The notes beneath the pieces were generated by a model. It was not told where the DNA came from and did no database searches. It saw nothing but the letters and a program-made list of their open reading frames with translations. A DNA stretch of 64,000 bases from Tetragonia tetragonoides (Eukaryota; Streptophyta; Magnoliopsida; Caryophyllales; Aizoaceae): positions 8,215,501 to 8,279,500 of the forward strand of contig CM076153.1 in assembly GCA_038025085.1 (NCBI GenBank), written 5' to 3'. Below are positions 21,369-34,817 of this stretch, one piece after another. How positions within the stretch are numbered: the stretch's first letter is position 1; the number at the start of each line of letters is the position of its first letter. The translations under genes and the position numbers were made by a program.

Positions 21369-24087
21369 GTTCGAACAGATAAGAAGAATAGTGGTTGCGG
21401 GTTCCTCGTATAAAGAAGAAACCGACTAGTATTAGAAGTGTATTTGATCAAGAAATTGGATGATGATACTTAAATGGTCTCGTTCTGTTTTTATAGTGAA
21501 GTACGATTAAGAGTACAACACTTTTATAATCACTAAATCAAAGGATAAAAGATTATGCCCTAAATTATAACAGTCAATGTGCATTAACACAATAAGTAAA
21601 CAACTTGGTTGGTCCAAGCATGCATGAGTTTAATTAAACAAAATATAGTTCATATATATTAATGTGAAATGAAAAAATAATTGTTTCAGATAGAAGTAAC
21701 AATATGCTGGAATGATTCAAGGGATACAAAACAAATATGCTGCACTTACTGAGAAACTAATAGGATTAGAGTGAATTTGATTAATCCAAACAAAAAGTCT
21801 GCACATGATCAGTGCAAATTTGTGAAAAAGGTATTAGGTTCTTCAAGCATTAGATAAAGGTGTATCTTTTGTTTTGTGTAAATTGTCAACGGAGATAAAA
21901 AAAAAAAAAAAAGGTTGCATTCTTTAAACAGGAAGATTTGTTTGTTGGGTTTGCAAACTTGCCTTGTTAGCAAAAGGTAATGAAGAACTACTAAAAATAA
22001 GGCTTTCCCTTGTTGTATTTGACTGGTTCTGCTTCAATATTGTTTAATGCAATTGCTTGTCAACTAATTTTTTCTCCATTAATCTCATAATGCCATTTAC
22101 AATTTTACATGTGTCACTCAACAAAGGTATATTTGCTTCACTAGCTCAAGTTCGGGTCAATCAGTGTCATTTTCGGGTCTGAAATGTAATCCACAATAAC
22201 TTGTTGTGGACTTTTACGTATGGAATCAATTTTATGTTATTCATTTTCTAGTCGGGTCGGGTTGGGTAAATTAAGTATGACAATCCCGCGACTGCATTAT
22301 CAGGGTCGGATCGGGTTTAGACAGCTCTTGTGATATTAATGGTGATATATTGTTTGGGGGGTGTGGTAAATTGTGCTCAATTAGAAAAGAATATGCTAGT
22401 AAATCCACTATTTTATGAGGTTTATTGTGTAGGAAAAGCTTATCCTGTAACGAGAAGTAAGGAGGCATTCTAGAAAGCATTATGGTTTGAGAGAGAGGAA
22501 TATATGAACTTGGAATGATTCCCAGCATAATACTATCATCATGCAACTTCAAAAGAAGGACATATCTTCTTGTAAGTGGTCACTTATTTTGCTGTTAACA
22601 AATTGTTAAAGCAATTGTCTTTTTGCAAGCATGACCTGAATTCTGATATGGAAAGCAAAGTAGCTAAACATAGTCTATTACTCTGTTTAGTTGCATGCCC
22701 ACCAGGCCAATTCTTAATTGGATAATAAAGCGATGTTCAGAAGCCCAGATATGCAAAGTTTTATATGACCCAAAATATGAGCACTAGCCCAACCCATTCC
22801 AATAGTGGGCTAGGTTTACGTCATCATCTATCAGCCCATTGAATAGTGGGTTGGACTATTATGAGGTTGAAGATGACCTTGGGTTCAAATTTTAGTAGCA
22901 TGCCATGAGTGGTGAGTCAACTCATGAAGCCAGAGCACAACCAAGCCCTTATAGATACAGTATATTCCTGCTCTCTCATGAGGTGGCCTCATGTAGGAGG
23001 TAATCATTTTTTTTTTATCTAGAGGTATCACTTTTCATATAAGATGATACTCTGTATCATTTTTTTGCTCACAACTACTAGGCCTCATGCATGAGATGTC
23101 GATTTCTAAATCTCTTAGTGATTATACGTCTCACAAGTACTTTTTTGCTCACAAGATGTGTTAGTGACTTAATGTCACTGAAAACCTTCTCTCTATGCTC
23201 TAATAGAATGAATTGGCATTAATGGACCATACAACAAATCCTTAATGACTTGTAACATCTCACAACAATACTCAGTATGTGAACCTCATTGTCCAATTCA
23301 GCGAGTAGCTCCTTAAGAGACTCAACTTCATCATGAAATTGTTACTAAAACATTGACACCTTGGCTTTTGATTCAATTTATTTTTGGAACAAAATCGAGT
23401 TCAAAACTTCTAGCCCAATAATAGGTTTGAGATGTGGAGCAAAAAAAATACACAAAATCTCATATGAAGCAGCTTCATGAACCGTGATACCTCTAGATGA
23501 AAAACTAATAGTACTTTATTTTGGAGCCTCAAAACAGAATTATCGAAACAGATAAGTTTTATCACTCTCCCTGTGCCCAGCATTTTGGAGCACATACCAT
23601 GGTATGTAGCTCTTGACCAACTCACTAAAGCAATGGCATAAAGGGAACGAACCATACTGTATTGTGTTAGTGACCACGTGAAACCAGCAAGTAGAAGAAA
23701 AGCAGATGAACAATAATAATTGAACCAAACCAGCCGTTGCTTTGGTTTTGGCCAGGCGGAAAGTTCTACACTTTGTTGCCTCCCTGTACATCTCACCATT
23801 TTACAAATTTAACAGTCTTATGACTCACTTTGCGCAAAGTTGCAGATTCTACCAGATCAGAGAAAGGAAAAGAAAAATTAAGGAAAATAAGAAAAATAAC
23901 AGTAACCAAAAACCAATTACATTAACATGCCTTGTAGATGTATCACCATTTCAGCTCTTTCGTTTTCTGTACTGTTTATTTACACCTTTGAATTGAAGAT
24001 GAAATTGGCAAAGCACCCAGCAACAGGAAAAAGGAATAAACACCCCAAAATGTGGAAACAGAACAATCACAAACCCCCTAAATTTGG
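21369..24087. other. Intergenic DNA between the C2H2 gene and the U-box gene
   Basis: About 2.7 kb with no convincing gene. Near 22143-22326 is a TTCGGGT/GGGTCGG-rich stretch ending in TTAGACAGCTCTTG, which looks like a damaged member of the hAT-type family described at 41334. An open frame at 22271-22552 (-) has no recognised similarity. Poly-T runs occur near 23009. The region next to 24087 is the 3' flank of the U-box gene. Confidence 0.4.
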
Positions 24088-26566
24088 TCAGAACTCGCTC
24101 GAATTCCTACATGATTGGCCTGCAGGCCGAGTTAGTGTCCGAGTTGGGAACCCAAACTCTAGGACTTTCTCCCAGTCGACGTCCTCCTCCTCCTCTTCCT
24201 CCCTTGCTTTCAACATCTCTAAAACTCGTCGAGCCTTATCCCTGGCCCGTTCACGACCAGTCTGTTCTGCTACATCCCTAAGCACCTCTACTGCTCCAGC
24301 TGCCTTTGCTAGTCCTCGGAACCTTAACCCACCACCATGACTCAGTGCAAAGATTGCAGCAACACAGCTCTCTCGAGTTGATTCAGAATCGAACTCTCCT
24401 TTTCTTAGCATGCCCACAAAGAACTCCACTGCACCAGCATCCAGCATAGCGGCCCTCCCCTCATTACAAGCCCCCAAATTGCACAATATGAGTAGGGCAC
24501 GGCCTGGCATTTGGTCTGATTTGACCATGCCTAAGAAGAGTTGAACTGAACCGAGTTTGACTAGCTTTAACCGGTTGCTCTGGACCAATGAAAGGTGGTA
24601 CAAGGCCAATGCTGCATCATGGCTGGCCCTCTCACTTTCAGACCTCATCATAATGTGGACCAACGGTTGCAATGCGCCTAGGACACCAATGGCTGTTTTG
24701 TTGTGGTCATCAAGGGCTAAGCTGAAGAGCGCACCACAAGCGTGTTCCTGCGCCTCAGGGAATCTGCCCCTCAAGACGTCAATGAGAGGGGGCACAAATC
24801 CTGCCCTGACTATCTTCACCTTGTTGGGTTTTTCTAGTGAGAGATTGACCAAGGCTGCCACTGAGTTCACCTGAGAATTAACCAAGCATAATGTAAATTT
24901 CGAGTACTTCATAGTTCACCCCCCTTGGCCCTTAGTTTGCTCACATTAATATCATCTCCAGTTCATGTTCAAACATGGCAAAGCAAAAACACTTTCTATT
25001 ACTCCAATATTCATAATTGGCATTCGTATTTCTAAAATCTTCACCCCGACTTACCAATTCCAGATTAACCTCTCAGCAAATCTGATCTTAAATCTACTTC
25101 TCATACTCAATTAATTGGTTTATTACACAATCAACAACATCAATCAAATTATCAAGACAAAAATACAACAACAATCACATTCACCAGTGTGAATCCCAAC
25201 ATTTCCCAAGATTCGAAGCCCAAATGTTTCCCCCAAGAAACCAAGACAATGAGACTACCTGTCATGAAACATCATTGTAGATGACAAATTGTACCAATTT
25301 TATCTTCTACCTAGATGGAAAATCTTTCGTTTTCCATTGTGAGAAAATGACTCAACTAATCAATCCAGCTTGAAGCTTCCTTTGACATATATGACCAAAT
25401 CACTCCTTAGTCCTTATACAGACTAAGGATCCTAATTCACACAATGACAAAAACATCAAATTAAACTAATAACCAACACATCAACCCAATAGCAAGCTTA
25501 CATTAAACAACAATATCATCTGGCAACACTATAATTAACAAGCAACAAAATCATAATGTAGTATTAAAATCCGTCTCACCCATTGGTAAACAAGCAATAA
25601 CTTCTAAGTTCTACCACCACATCATATGTTCAAGTTCGACCTCATAGTACCAATTAACAAACATTAATTCATGAAATACCCGAGCCCGTGATAAAAACAC
25701 CATACCTGAATATCAGTATACTTGGACGTAATCAAAGGTCTCAAAGCAGAAAGCAACCTAGGAGTACACAAACTAAAACGAACCCCTTCATCACAACTCC
25801 TAGTACTCTTCCTTAACCCCACCACCCCTTCCTCCTGCTCATACACATGTGGACTCCTCATCCTCACCACATACCCTTCATCCTCACTCCCGCCACCGCC
25901 CCCGGTCACCGCCACCTCGAACTCCGAGCTCGACGAGCACGACGACGAATAACAACTCGGCCGCGTCGCCAACGTCAACGGCGTCTTCCTAAATGAACCC
26001 AATTCCGATACAGACTCACTCGACCCGAACCGCATTTGCCTCCTTGTCAACTCACTCCCCGCGTGCTCCAACACCCCCGGGCCCGTGTCACCCGAACCCG
26101 GGCCCGACCCATTTTCTCTCTGCTCCTCCAGGACAACCCTCATCAAGTTCGACCCTGGGCTTAGGGCCGGGCTTTCGGGCCTGTTTTCTCTATGATCACC
26201 CATTGAGGCCTTGACGAGGTTGAGAGCATCGGGGAGTTCAACGGGCCTCGGCGGGCCCAATGAATGGGCCCGGGCCCAGTTGAGGATGGAGGTTTTGAGG
26301 GCTAAATTCGGGATTATGACAGAAAAATCGGGGATTGAACCATTGTCGTTTAGACAAGGGTTAAATCCTAGGGTTTTGCAAGCTGTAACGCAAGCACGTT
26401 CGAAAGTTTGACCAGTTGAGATGATAACAGGGTCAGCCATGAGTGACCCAGAAATTGGGCAGATGAATTCGGGTGGTGGGGTTGAGTTTTGTGGGTCGGG
26501 TTTTGTTGTTGATGATCTGTAGATTGAGATTTTCCATCGTTGCTTTGATTTTGAACCAGTACCCAT
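24088..26566 (-). CDS. U-box/ARM-repeat E3 ubiquitin ligase (PUB38-41 type)
   Basis: Predicted ubiquitin ligase of 547 residues. Exon 1 is 26566-25706 and exon 2 is 24870-24088, joined in phase 0 by an 835-nt GT-AG intron. Exon 1 encodes a short basic leader (KQRWKISIYRS), then the U-box from about residue 32 (PPEFICPISGSLMADPVIIS) that binds the E2, then a Ser/Gly-rich linker. Exon 2 encodes armadillo repeats (VNSVAALVNLSLEKPNK, ACGALFSLALDDHNK, ALLILCNLGACNEGRAAML and others), which bind substrates. The U-box plus C-terminal ARM layout with the intron just before the repeats fits PUB38/39/40/41, where some members act in hormone signalling; the exact orthologue cannot be told. GC content of exon 1 is clearly higher than its surroundings. 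Both exons are intact. Confidence 0.92.
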
Positions 26567-29500
26567 TTTTGCTCTTTGATGAATTGAATTGAAGCTTATT
26601 GTTTCAATAATTTTGGTGAATTTGTTGTTTCATATTTGGGCGGAAATTGAGGGAATATATTCGAAAAATGGCGAAGAAAAGGGTTTATAATTTGAAGGTG
26701 AAATAACAGAAACAGCGATTGAAATGGTTTGCTCTGACTGAGATGAGTGAGAGTGAGAAGAGAAGAGTGATGTTGATGAAGTTATAAAAAAATAAAAATA
26801 AAAATGGTATAGCAATAATTAAGGGGATTAATGTTATGGGTGGGATTTGAAATGGGTTTTGTTGTTGTTGTGGTTGGATTTGCTCATGTAACGAAGCTAC
26901 GCGCTAACAGGAAAAGAGAAATAAGGAAAGCCATGAACTTTTCAAGATTCTGGCTTTTTTGTTCTTTCTACTTTTTCTTTTTATCTTTTTCTTTTTTCCC
27001 AATTTAAGGTGGAGTACAAAATTTGGAGCAATTTTGGGGGATGACAATTAGGGTTGTTCATTGAAAAGTTGGAATTTCAAATGTAAGTTGAATTGTGAAT
27101 GTTTGGTTTTTTTTTTTTTTTTTTAATTTTATTTCTAATTTGAATATTCTAGTCTCTATATGAGATCCATTTACATTCTAGATAAATTCACATTTGTGTG
27201 TTTTCGTTGATAACTAATGATTGAATATTTAGTTGTCCGACAATGTTTAGAAGGGAACAATGGTTAAAATATCCTCTTATCTTTACAACCTAAAATGTAG
27301 TAGTTATTGGACTATATGCAAATATCCATAAGATCATAAAACCTCATGTAGTCATGTATGTTCATGTAGTGTGGACGTTGGGACAAAATAACAATGGGTA
27401 GAGTTAATTGATTTTGTGTCAAGTTATATTCTTATGGGTGGGCAAGTGCGACATTCTCCTTTAAAACGTTCTATGTTGGACTGTCAATTTATTGGAAGGC
27501 CACATTCTCTTTCAAGACGATCTATATTGGATGTCAATTCATTTTTGCCAAAAATAGTATGATATTTACCTATTGTTCCCTAGTCATTTACAATTAGCCA
27601 ATTATGTGCTATATTTAGTTTATGTATTAGGGATCAGTGTTTGAAGTGTTGTTAATCTAGATAGTAAGATGGTATTTTATACAATATTGATCAAGCCAAT
27701 CAACCTTATTTTCCAAAATAAGGCTGTCTTTGGCTTTTTGAATTGGATTCTTTTCACCAACAATTAGCCATGTATAAGTTAAAATACATCAAAACACATC
27801 ATCTTAATGAACAGGCCGACCAATAAATAATTTTAGGGTTTTATTTAATATATCTTCTTTTTTAGTTTTATTCATTTATCTATTTATGTTGGTGGTGTCG
27901 TGAATCGTGATAGTAAGTGTTGATGTTGATTCTCATAATTTGTTATCACAAAGAACGAGTTTTTTTGAGTGCGGATGAGTAATGAAAACAAGCAAAACAA
28001 GACGTATCCCATATTAAACAAAGCATTATAATAGTATATTTCAACTTATCCTAAAGCTAGCAATCCTAAGTATCCACCAAACATTATTAATATTGAAAAG
28101 TGCGTTTACAAGTAATAGAGTATTATCGTTAACATCACTCAAAAAAAAGTGTATTAGTGTTAACACAGTTTCTTTTGGTGAACAACCGCAATTACAGAAG
28201 CACCGGGAAGTTGTCCAAGGATCGAGACAAGGCTGTCTTGGGGTTGTTTTTCTCGTAATTGATGGAGCCCATCATCTTAAAGTGCCAAGCAGGTGGCTTG
28301 ATTAGGACCTTAATCTAAAAGGCAACCCACTAACCACAGATTTTGGTGACCCACATCAACTAAATTTCAATTAACACGGGAAAAATTTTAATAGTAAAGA
28401 GACAGAGAAGATGATCAAAGAGGATAAATTTCATACTGGTTGATGATTACCTTTGAAATCAGTATTAGAATTCAGAGTGGGTCGGGGTTCTTTTCCATTA
28501 AATTGAACTTGAAGGAAAAAAGCAGGATCAAAAAGTTTTAAAAATGTTAAGACGCTGAAAAATTCTTCGCTGGTTGCCAACCACTATAATTTAAGGTTAG
28601 TCATGTAAGACTAATGGTATGTTTATAACTAGTAATAGTGAATGACAGATTATTTAGTCAGGACTAATGTGTATAAAATTTGTGTTTTTATTTTATCTAA
28701 ATTAATTAACGATTCAAATTATCCTAACCAGTATCAAGGGTTTGAAATGTTTACATTATAATGGTTAGCCCTATATTATAGTGGTATATCCGTGTAATTA
28801 TGAAAAGGCAGGTATGTACGAATGTACTCTAACAAAAAAGGGAAAAAAATGTATGCTTTTTTTTTTTTATGGGAGAAAAAAAAGTATGGTAATTAACAAC
28901 TAGATGATTAACCCTTATTTATAATAGATATTTTTAAAGGGATGATGTAAAAAAAAATCTACAATATTGAAATACATTGCATTCACTGAAGTTTCTTCTA
29001 AGAGCATTAACATTATTCTATGAATTTGGGTCCAAAGAAATAAATACTACTCGTAATTGATAAGGACATATATTCTATTTGTTGTTAGAACTGCATTAAT
29101 TCCAAAAGTGTAAAGAGAAAATATCCTCCTACTTTTTGCTTAACAGTGTTCTTGCATGTACCATTGAATTAATTGACATCTCAAGTAACTATTTCAGCTT
29201 AATTAATCAAAGTCATAAGCTGACACATGATTACTGTTTTCCTTACTGACGAAGGCTTTTTCCAAAAATGTTTTGACATTAATTAATGTTTATTAAAGTG
29301 AGCTAGCTAGGATGGAGATCTCCTTTTTACTTTCCAGAGCTGAATTTGGTTTTTCTTTACATTTCCCTATACATGGATGATTTGATTTGTTCATGGATAG
29401 ATAGCCATTGGTGCAAGTTCCATTATTCAACTTTCTGGTTGCAGGAGGAACAGTCTGAAAAAATACAGAACTTATAAGCACCACGCAAATGATTTTTATT

Positions 29501-29809
29501 TAGTCATTTTCAATGTGCAAAATGAGTTGTCAACGATATAAACTGATCATGGGATAAGACTAAACAATATGACGAGAGGCCTTACCTTGACGCCGCCTCA
29601 TATGAGATTTTGTGCTGAATATTTGGTTGGTTTGGACTTTGAAATGGGTTGATATGGACAAATTAAAGGATATCTTATTTTCCACTTACTAAGTATTTGA
29701 TTATTGATTGGTTCAGTTTAGTTAATTATCTACTTTTCCTCTTACATATTACTATCCAGTTCAGACTATCAGTAGAGTTAAATTCAGTCCAGTTTAGTGA
29801 AAAAGAACA
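26567..29809. other. Intergenic DNA upstream of the U-box gene
   Basis: AT-rich, about 3.2 kb. The first 250 bp is the 5' flank of the U-box gene. Around 27443-27540 the words ACATTCTC, AAGACGATCTAT and TTGGATGTCAATT recur as a weak direct repeat. A stretch at 29293-29459 on the minus strand could be one exon of a small Cys-containing peptide, but I found no partner exon. No gene is claimed. Confidence 0.4.
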
Positions 29810-29917
29810 CACTCAGCATGTTTTCTTTTTTTTTTTTGGTACACGACCAAGGATATCCACCGTCGATTACAGTGACTAATCCCCGAGCTAGCTTGTAGGC
29901 ACTCAGCATGTTTTCTT
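29810..29917 (-). mobile_element. 5'-truncated SINE with 18-bp target-site duplication
   Basis: An 18-bp direct repeat beginning CACTCAGCATG occupies 29810-29827 and 29900-29917 and brackets a 72-bp insert (29828-29899). Read on the minus strand the insert ends in a run of A, and it carries GGGGATTAGTC and GGATATCC, like the tails at 9487 and 42206. A long perfect duplication plus an A tail is the mark of target-primed reverse transcription. Confidence 0.75.
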
Positions 29918-30759
29918 AAATGTATGTAGCTTAAAACGTAAATCTAGGCCTGTGTTTCATAAGCTTTATTGAATGTTCAAACATCAATAGATGCCTCTTA
30001 GGCTCTTACTACATGGTAAAACATGTTTATGAAATTAAAACAAAGGCATGGTTGAGTTCAACTCACTTGAAGTCACATTGAGAGATGAGAGGTGTCACAG
30101 TTGAAAATTTGCAACGTTATGGATAGCATAACTATGCTATGCTTGATGCTTAATGGCTCCAAATTAGCAAGTTTTTCTCTCTTAACTGTGCAATTATAAA
30201 GGTGGGTTGTCAATTCATTTTTGACAAAAGTAGACATTACTAGAAATTATGGAATTAAAGCTATCAAATATTCAAATGCATCCTTTTTGTCAGGTCTTTG
30301 TCAAACCCAAGCTTTATTAGCTTGCAGCGATTCTCTTTGGTTACCAGCAATAGCACAAAAGGCCGAAAAAGAAAGCTTAGGAACCACATAATCATATAAA
30401 GCGGGCGAGTTTAAACCCTGTTCACACCTCTAAGCTACTAGTATAACTATTAAGGCTCATTCTTTTGAACTAGAAATTAGTGTGCATGCCCGTGTGATTT
30501 ACGGTATGTTTTAGTTTTTTGTTTTTAAAATTTAATATTTTTTGATGGGTTGCCTTACTTCTAACTTTATTGTATTAATTTTTTTTTTCTTTTTCTGTAC
30601 TAATTTTGTGATTAAGTGGTAAATAAAATTAAAACAATACCAAGGCGGGATTTGGAGAGGTTCATCCGCAACCTAACTCTTATAATTATTAAAATGTTGG
30701 GGGGATGATGCCCTCAAGTCATGGTAATGGTCATTCACTGGCCGTGTATTAGCCTTTGA

Positions 30760-30760
<1 letters not shown>

Positions 30761-30794
<34 letters not shown>
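30761..30794. repeat. Poly-A tract of 34 bases
   Basis: Uninterrupted A34. The 120 bp upstream (CGGGATTTGGAGAGGTTCATCC and onward) could be the end of a retroposed copy, but no target duplication is clear. The length is likely to vary between individuals or assemblies. Confidence 0.8.
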
Positions 30795-30796
<2 letters not shown>

Positions 30797-31069
30797 AGAA
30801 GTTATTCATTAGCTTGTGGTGCCTCTATAAAAGTTAGACGTATCTACTCCTAAATGACATTGTTTCTTGTGTTTATAGTTCTATTTATAATGATTAGTCA
30901 TACTGAAAAACTTTGATCTATATTTGACCGAGTGATTCGGAAACGATTATTAGCCTTTTACTAACAAACTTGAAAATATTCTGTTATAAAGTTCTTCTAC
31001 CAAAAATTATCATAGTAGGCAATGGATAGAAATGAACTAAGTACATCAAAAATTTATTTAAACAAAATC

Positions 31070-31790
31070 AAGGTGGCCCATGTCCCATGTCCCAGCGCCC
31101 ATGTCCCATGTCACATGGGTAAAGTCAGAGTTCGGGGACCTGGATATGACTGTCCCGAGGCACATGAGGTCCTCCCTGGTGACGGTAGAGCCTCCAGAGA
31201 AGTTTGGGCAAAAACAGAAATCGGGTCCCGAGAAGTCGAAAATCAAGGCTATAATCCACGCTTTTTGGGCTTCCGAGAGGCCCCGAAATGAAGGTGGATA
31301 TTTTTGCACTACATCGCATGAAACACCCCTAGAGGACATCGGAGACCCTTGAAATCTCTTATCTGGTCCTGATAAGCTTGGAAGGGCGTTTTGCGGGTCA
31401 CTGGTGTAAGAGGTGGAACACAAATGCATGGGTGATATCAAAACTCGGGGATCCGGATGAACCTCTCGAGGCACTGAAGGTCCTCTAGGGTCATGATAGA
31501 CCCCCCGGAAAAGTTTGGGTAAAAATGACATTCGAGCCCCGGGAAGCTGAAAACGAACACTATAATCCGCAATTTTTGGGCTTCCGAGAGGCCCCAGTAC
31601 GAAGGTAGATAATTTTCGCACCACATCACATGGAATACCCCTAGGGGACATAGGAGGCCATTGGTGTCGCTTATCCGGTCCCTGATAGGCTGAGAAGGCT
31701 GTTTTACGCGACACTGATGTAAGAGTCTGAACACCAAATGGCAAGGGTGATACAATGTTCGGGGATCTGGATGATGCTCCCGGGCATTTT
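31070..31790. repeat. Inverted outpost of the ~310-bp satellite, about 2.3 copies
   Basis: The words TTCGGGGACCTGGAT (31131), CTCGGGGATCCGGAT (31443) and TTCGGGGATCTGGAT (31759) mark units of about 312-316 bp. AAGTTTGGGCAAAAA and CTATAATCCACG are the reverse complements of words in the array at 14450-16720, so the same monomer sits here in the opposite orientation. Open frames in it are not taken as genes. Confidence 0.85.
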
Positions 31791-32310
31791 TTTTTTCTAT
31801 TTTTCAGCGTATTTTTTATTAAAAATTAAATTAAATAGCTACAATTTGTGAAATAAAAAAATGTTCTTCTGTAACTTAATAATATTTTTGAAAAGTTTGA
31901 GGTGGAACATTTGGAAAATAATTCTCCAAACTCTCAAAACCCTAGAATGAAAGTTATGCATTGGGCATGCTTAATTCTGTTAGAACCACTAAACCTTATA
32001 AGACTCTTTAGTGGGTAGTTTCTTTTGAGAGGGATTGTGCGCGAAGGAAGACAAGCGACATGAAGCGCCTACCATTATGAAAGTTATGCACTGGGCATGT
32101 CTACTCCGCGATTTTTTGGGTACCGAGCATGGCTCACCCTCATCCTGTGCAACCAAACCTACCTCCAAACCATCTCTACTAATATGATGAGGTCTCATAA
32201 TTTTTTTTCAATTTTTTTGAAGCGATTTCTATTTTTTTATTTTGATATTTTTTCTATTTTTCAGCATAACTTTTTAGTTAAAAATTAAATTAAAAGTTTT
32301 AAACATTCAA
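31791..32310. repeat. Diverged duplicated segments beside the satellite outpost
   Basis: TTTTTCTATTTTTCAGC followed by TTAAAAATTAAATTAAA occurs at about 31793-31838 and again at 32248-32297. GAAAGTTATGCATTGGGCATG (31949) recurs with one change at 32079. This looks like an old partial duplication and has no coding signal. Confidence 0.5.
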
Positions 32311-33146
32311 GTTGGTATAACTGTTCAGAGAAAACAATGTAAAGCAATATATGGTACTAAACTTAATGAAGTTGGAGGAATTATCTTGAAAAGAGAGGAG
32401 GTGTAGATACCAATGCCTATTAGCAATCGCAAAGAGAAACATGAAAAATCTTACCAAAACGGGGATTGATTTACAATGTCAGAAAGGTGGCGGACGACGA
32501 CGATGAGGTCCAGATATGAACTTTGAACATATGGGAAGGTAGGAGATGAATTGATGGTGTGTGGTTCCATCATATATTCATGAGAGAGGAATTAGCTTCT
32601 CTTTTTTTTTGGCTCATCAATATGTGAGAGAAATTAGCTACTACTCAATATATTGGATTTGTAACTTCCGACAACTTGTGAGAATGAAGGGAAGGGGATG
32701 AAAGAATCATTAAACTCCATTATGTTTTTGTAACGTCTTATTGTTGCTACTTTCTCTCTCTTTTTTTCTTTTTTTTATTGACCATGAGTCACATGACACG
32801 TCATATGTATATTGACATGTCATTCGGCAATTCAGTGGCTTATGTGGCGAGCACTGGTTTAATCATTACGTTTTAATCTATTTATATATAGATATAGATT
32901 GGTAATTGGTAATTGAAAGAAAACTGGAAAAAACTGATGAAAATTAAAATTTTAACTGAAAATTAAGAGAAATTGGTGAAACCGATGAAAATTGGAAAAA
33001 CGGGCAAAAACTAGAAATTTTGTAATAATAATAATAATATACACGAAAAAATTTCAAATATTTTCCTCTCGTAAAGAATATTTGAACCCAATTAATTACT
33101 CTCACCCACAAAAGCTAAAAAAAAAAAGAAAAAAAAGAAGCCAATT

Positions 33147-33154
33147 ACGTGTCC
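33147..33154 (+). promoter_or_regulatory. ABRE-like element upstream of the SAP12-like gene
   Basis: ACGTGTCC lies 335 bp upstream of the ATG. ACGTGTC is the core of abscisic-acid-response elements bound by bZIP factors, which would suit a stress-associated gene. An isolated 7-bp match is weak evidence. Confidence 0.3.
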
Positions 33155-33481
33155 CCTTAGGCAAAAAATTGTGCTTCATGTCACAGGCTTCCCATAAATT
33201 CCAAATCCAAAACAACTTTAAAACTGTCTCATTACTTAATCAAAATCCAAGAAGTCAAAGAAGAACAAAAGAAAAACGCGTTTTGTAAGTCGGCGTAATA
33301 GTTCGTTTTGGCTTCGGGAACCTCTCTATCTTGTTCCCCAAGCCAAAACCAAACCTTTAAAAACAACTCTTCCCTCCACAAATTCAACAAAATCGCTCGT
33401 ATAAACCATTAAAATAAATACCCAAATTCCCAGTTTTTAATTTTCCATTGAATTTCATCTTTAATTGTTCATTAAGAGATA

Positions 33482-34504
33482 ATGGAAGGAGGTACAGAAG
33501 CTTTTCCAGAATTAGGTGGACATTGCCAACACCCTGATTGTCATCAGCTTGATTTTCTCCCTTTCAATTGTGATGGTTGCCAAAAGGTAAGGTGACCCAA
33601 AATTACAATTTTACAATTTGTTTTGGTTAATTTGGTTAATTGATGAAGTTATGATTTGATTTTGGTTTTGATTTTGATTTTATTGCAATAAAGCATGGAT
33701 CTTTGAATTGGGTTTTATTCATCTTTACTGGAAAAGTTCTGGGTTGTTCAAAGATATTATAACAACCCTTTTGCATCACCTATCTGAAAACGCCCACGGC
33801 GAGACGGGGTGATTTTTGTGAAAATCAAGGGTAACTAGTGGGTAACTAGTGGGCAATAAGTCACCCTTATCCTACCTAAAAGTCATCACGTCTTATCGTG
33901 GGGATCTTATACAAGACTTATTTATTGGATGTATAGTGGATGGTATCTATATGTTCAACGTAAAGATTACCAAAAAAAGTAGAAAAGATTACAAAAAAAA
34001 CTGATTTGAGTTGTTATGATTGTGTAAATTCAGGTGTTTTGCTTGGAGCATAGAACATTCAAGTCTCACGAGTGCCCAAAATCGGACATTAAGAGCAGGA
34101 AGGTGATTGTATGCGAAATTTGTTCAACATCAATAGAAACAACAGGGTGTTTTGGGGAAGATGAGAAGGCAATTTTAAAGAAACATTCACAGTCTAAAGA
34201 TTGTGACGCGTCGAAGAAGAAGAAGGCCAGATGCTCTGTAAGGCGTTGCAAGGAGTACTTGACGTTCTCCAACACCGCGATTTGCAAATCTTGCGATGTC
34301 AAGGTTTGCCTTAAGCATAGGTTTCCTGCAGATCATGCATGCAGGAAGCTGATGAATAAGCCTGCAGTAGGTTTGGTTAATGGTGGGTTAGGTAACAAGT
34401 TTTTGGTTGCTTTGGCTTCAAGGAATGGAAAGGATTGTGCTAAGAATAATGGTCATGGGAAGGTTTCTCCTAGAAGCAGTTCCCGGTCTGTTGAGGCTTG
34501 TTGA
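33482..34504 (+). CDS. SAP12: AN1 zinc-finger stress-associated protein, SAP12/PMZ-like
   Basis: 191-residue protein with two AN1 zinc fingers and no A20 domain. Exon 1 is 33482-33586 and exon 2 is 34034-34504, joined in phase 0. The first AN1 finger spans residues about 15-51 ([19 protein letters not shown], then FCLEHR and HECP) and the second about 102-138 ([12 protein letters not shown], then [20 protein letters not shown]). The start [15 protein letters not shown] closely matches the Arabidopsis SAP12 N-terminus as I remember it. SAP12 transcripts respond strongly and transiently to cold, salt and xenobiotics in Arabidopsis; that is family knowledge. All zinc-ligand positions appear intact. 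The C-terminus is Ser/Arg-rich. Confidence 0.93.
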
Positions 34505-34817
34505 CACATGGTGATGATGATGATGATGAAGAAGAAATTGTGGATTAGTGCATAAATTTATTTGATTATGGGCTTTTCTTGTTTGATTCATACCAAAATC
34601 TGATTCTTTATTTGCACAAATTATGCTTGTGAAACAAAAATTAAAGAGATTTTTGGCTTTTAAATTGCAGTAAAACATCTGATACTGTCTTTGTATAGAT
34701 CGATTTGGCTGATGAGGAAGTTAAGATTCATTCATTTCATAGTTTCATTACTGCAGCAAAATGCAAGGATAGAGAAAAACATACATGTAGTATATTTAAC
34801 ATTTGATAAGCACAGTA

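Noticed and set aside
22271..22552. 93-residue open frame on the minus strand
   Set aside because: It overlaps a hAT-like remnant at its 3' end and has no recognised motif.
22860..23015. Possible SINE with GGGTTCAAATTTT box-B-like word
   Set aside because: No box A, target duplication or clear tail was identified.
29293..29459. Possible exon of a small Cys-containing peptide (minus strand)
   Set aside because: An acceptor-like TTTTTTCAG precedes it, but no start exon, signal peptide or family pattern was found.
31058..31744. 228-residue open frame on the minus strand
   Set aside because: It lies in satellite units; open frames in different units are not in one phase and show no family motif.
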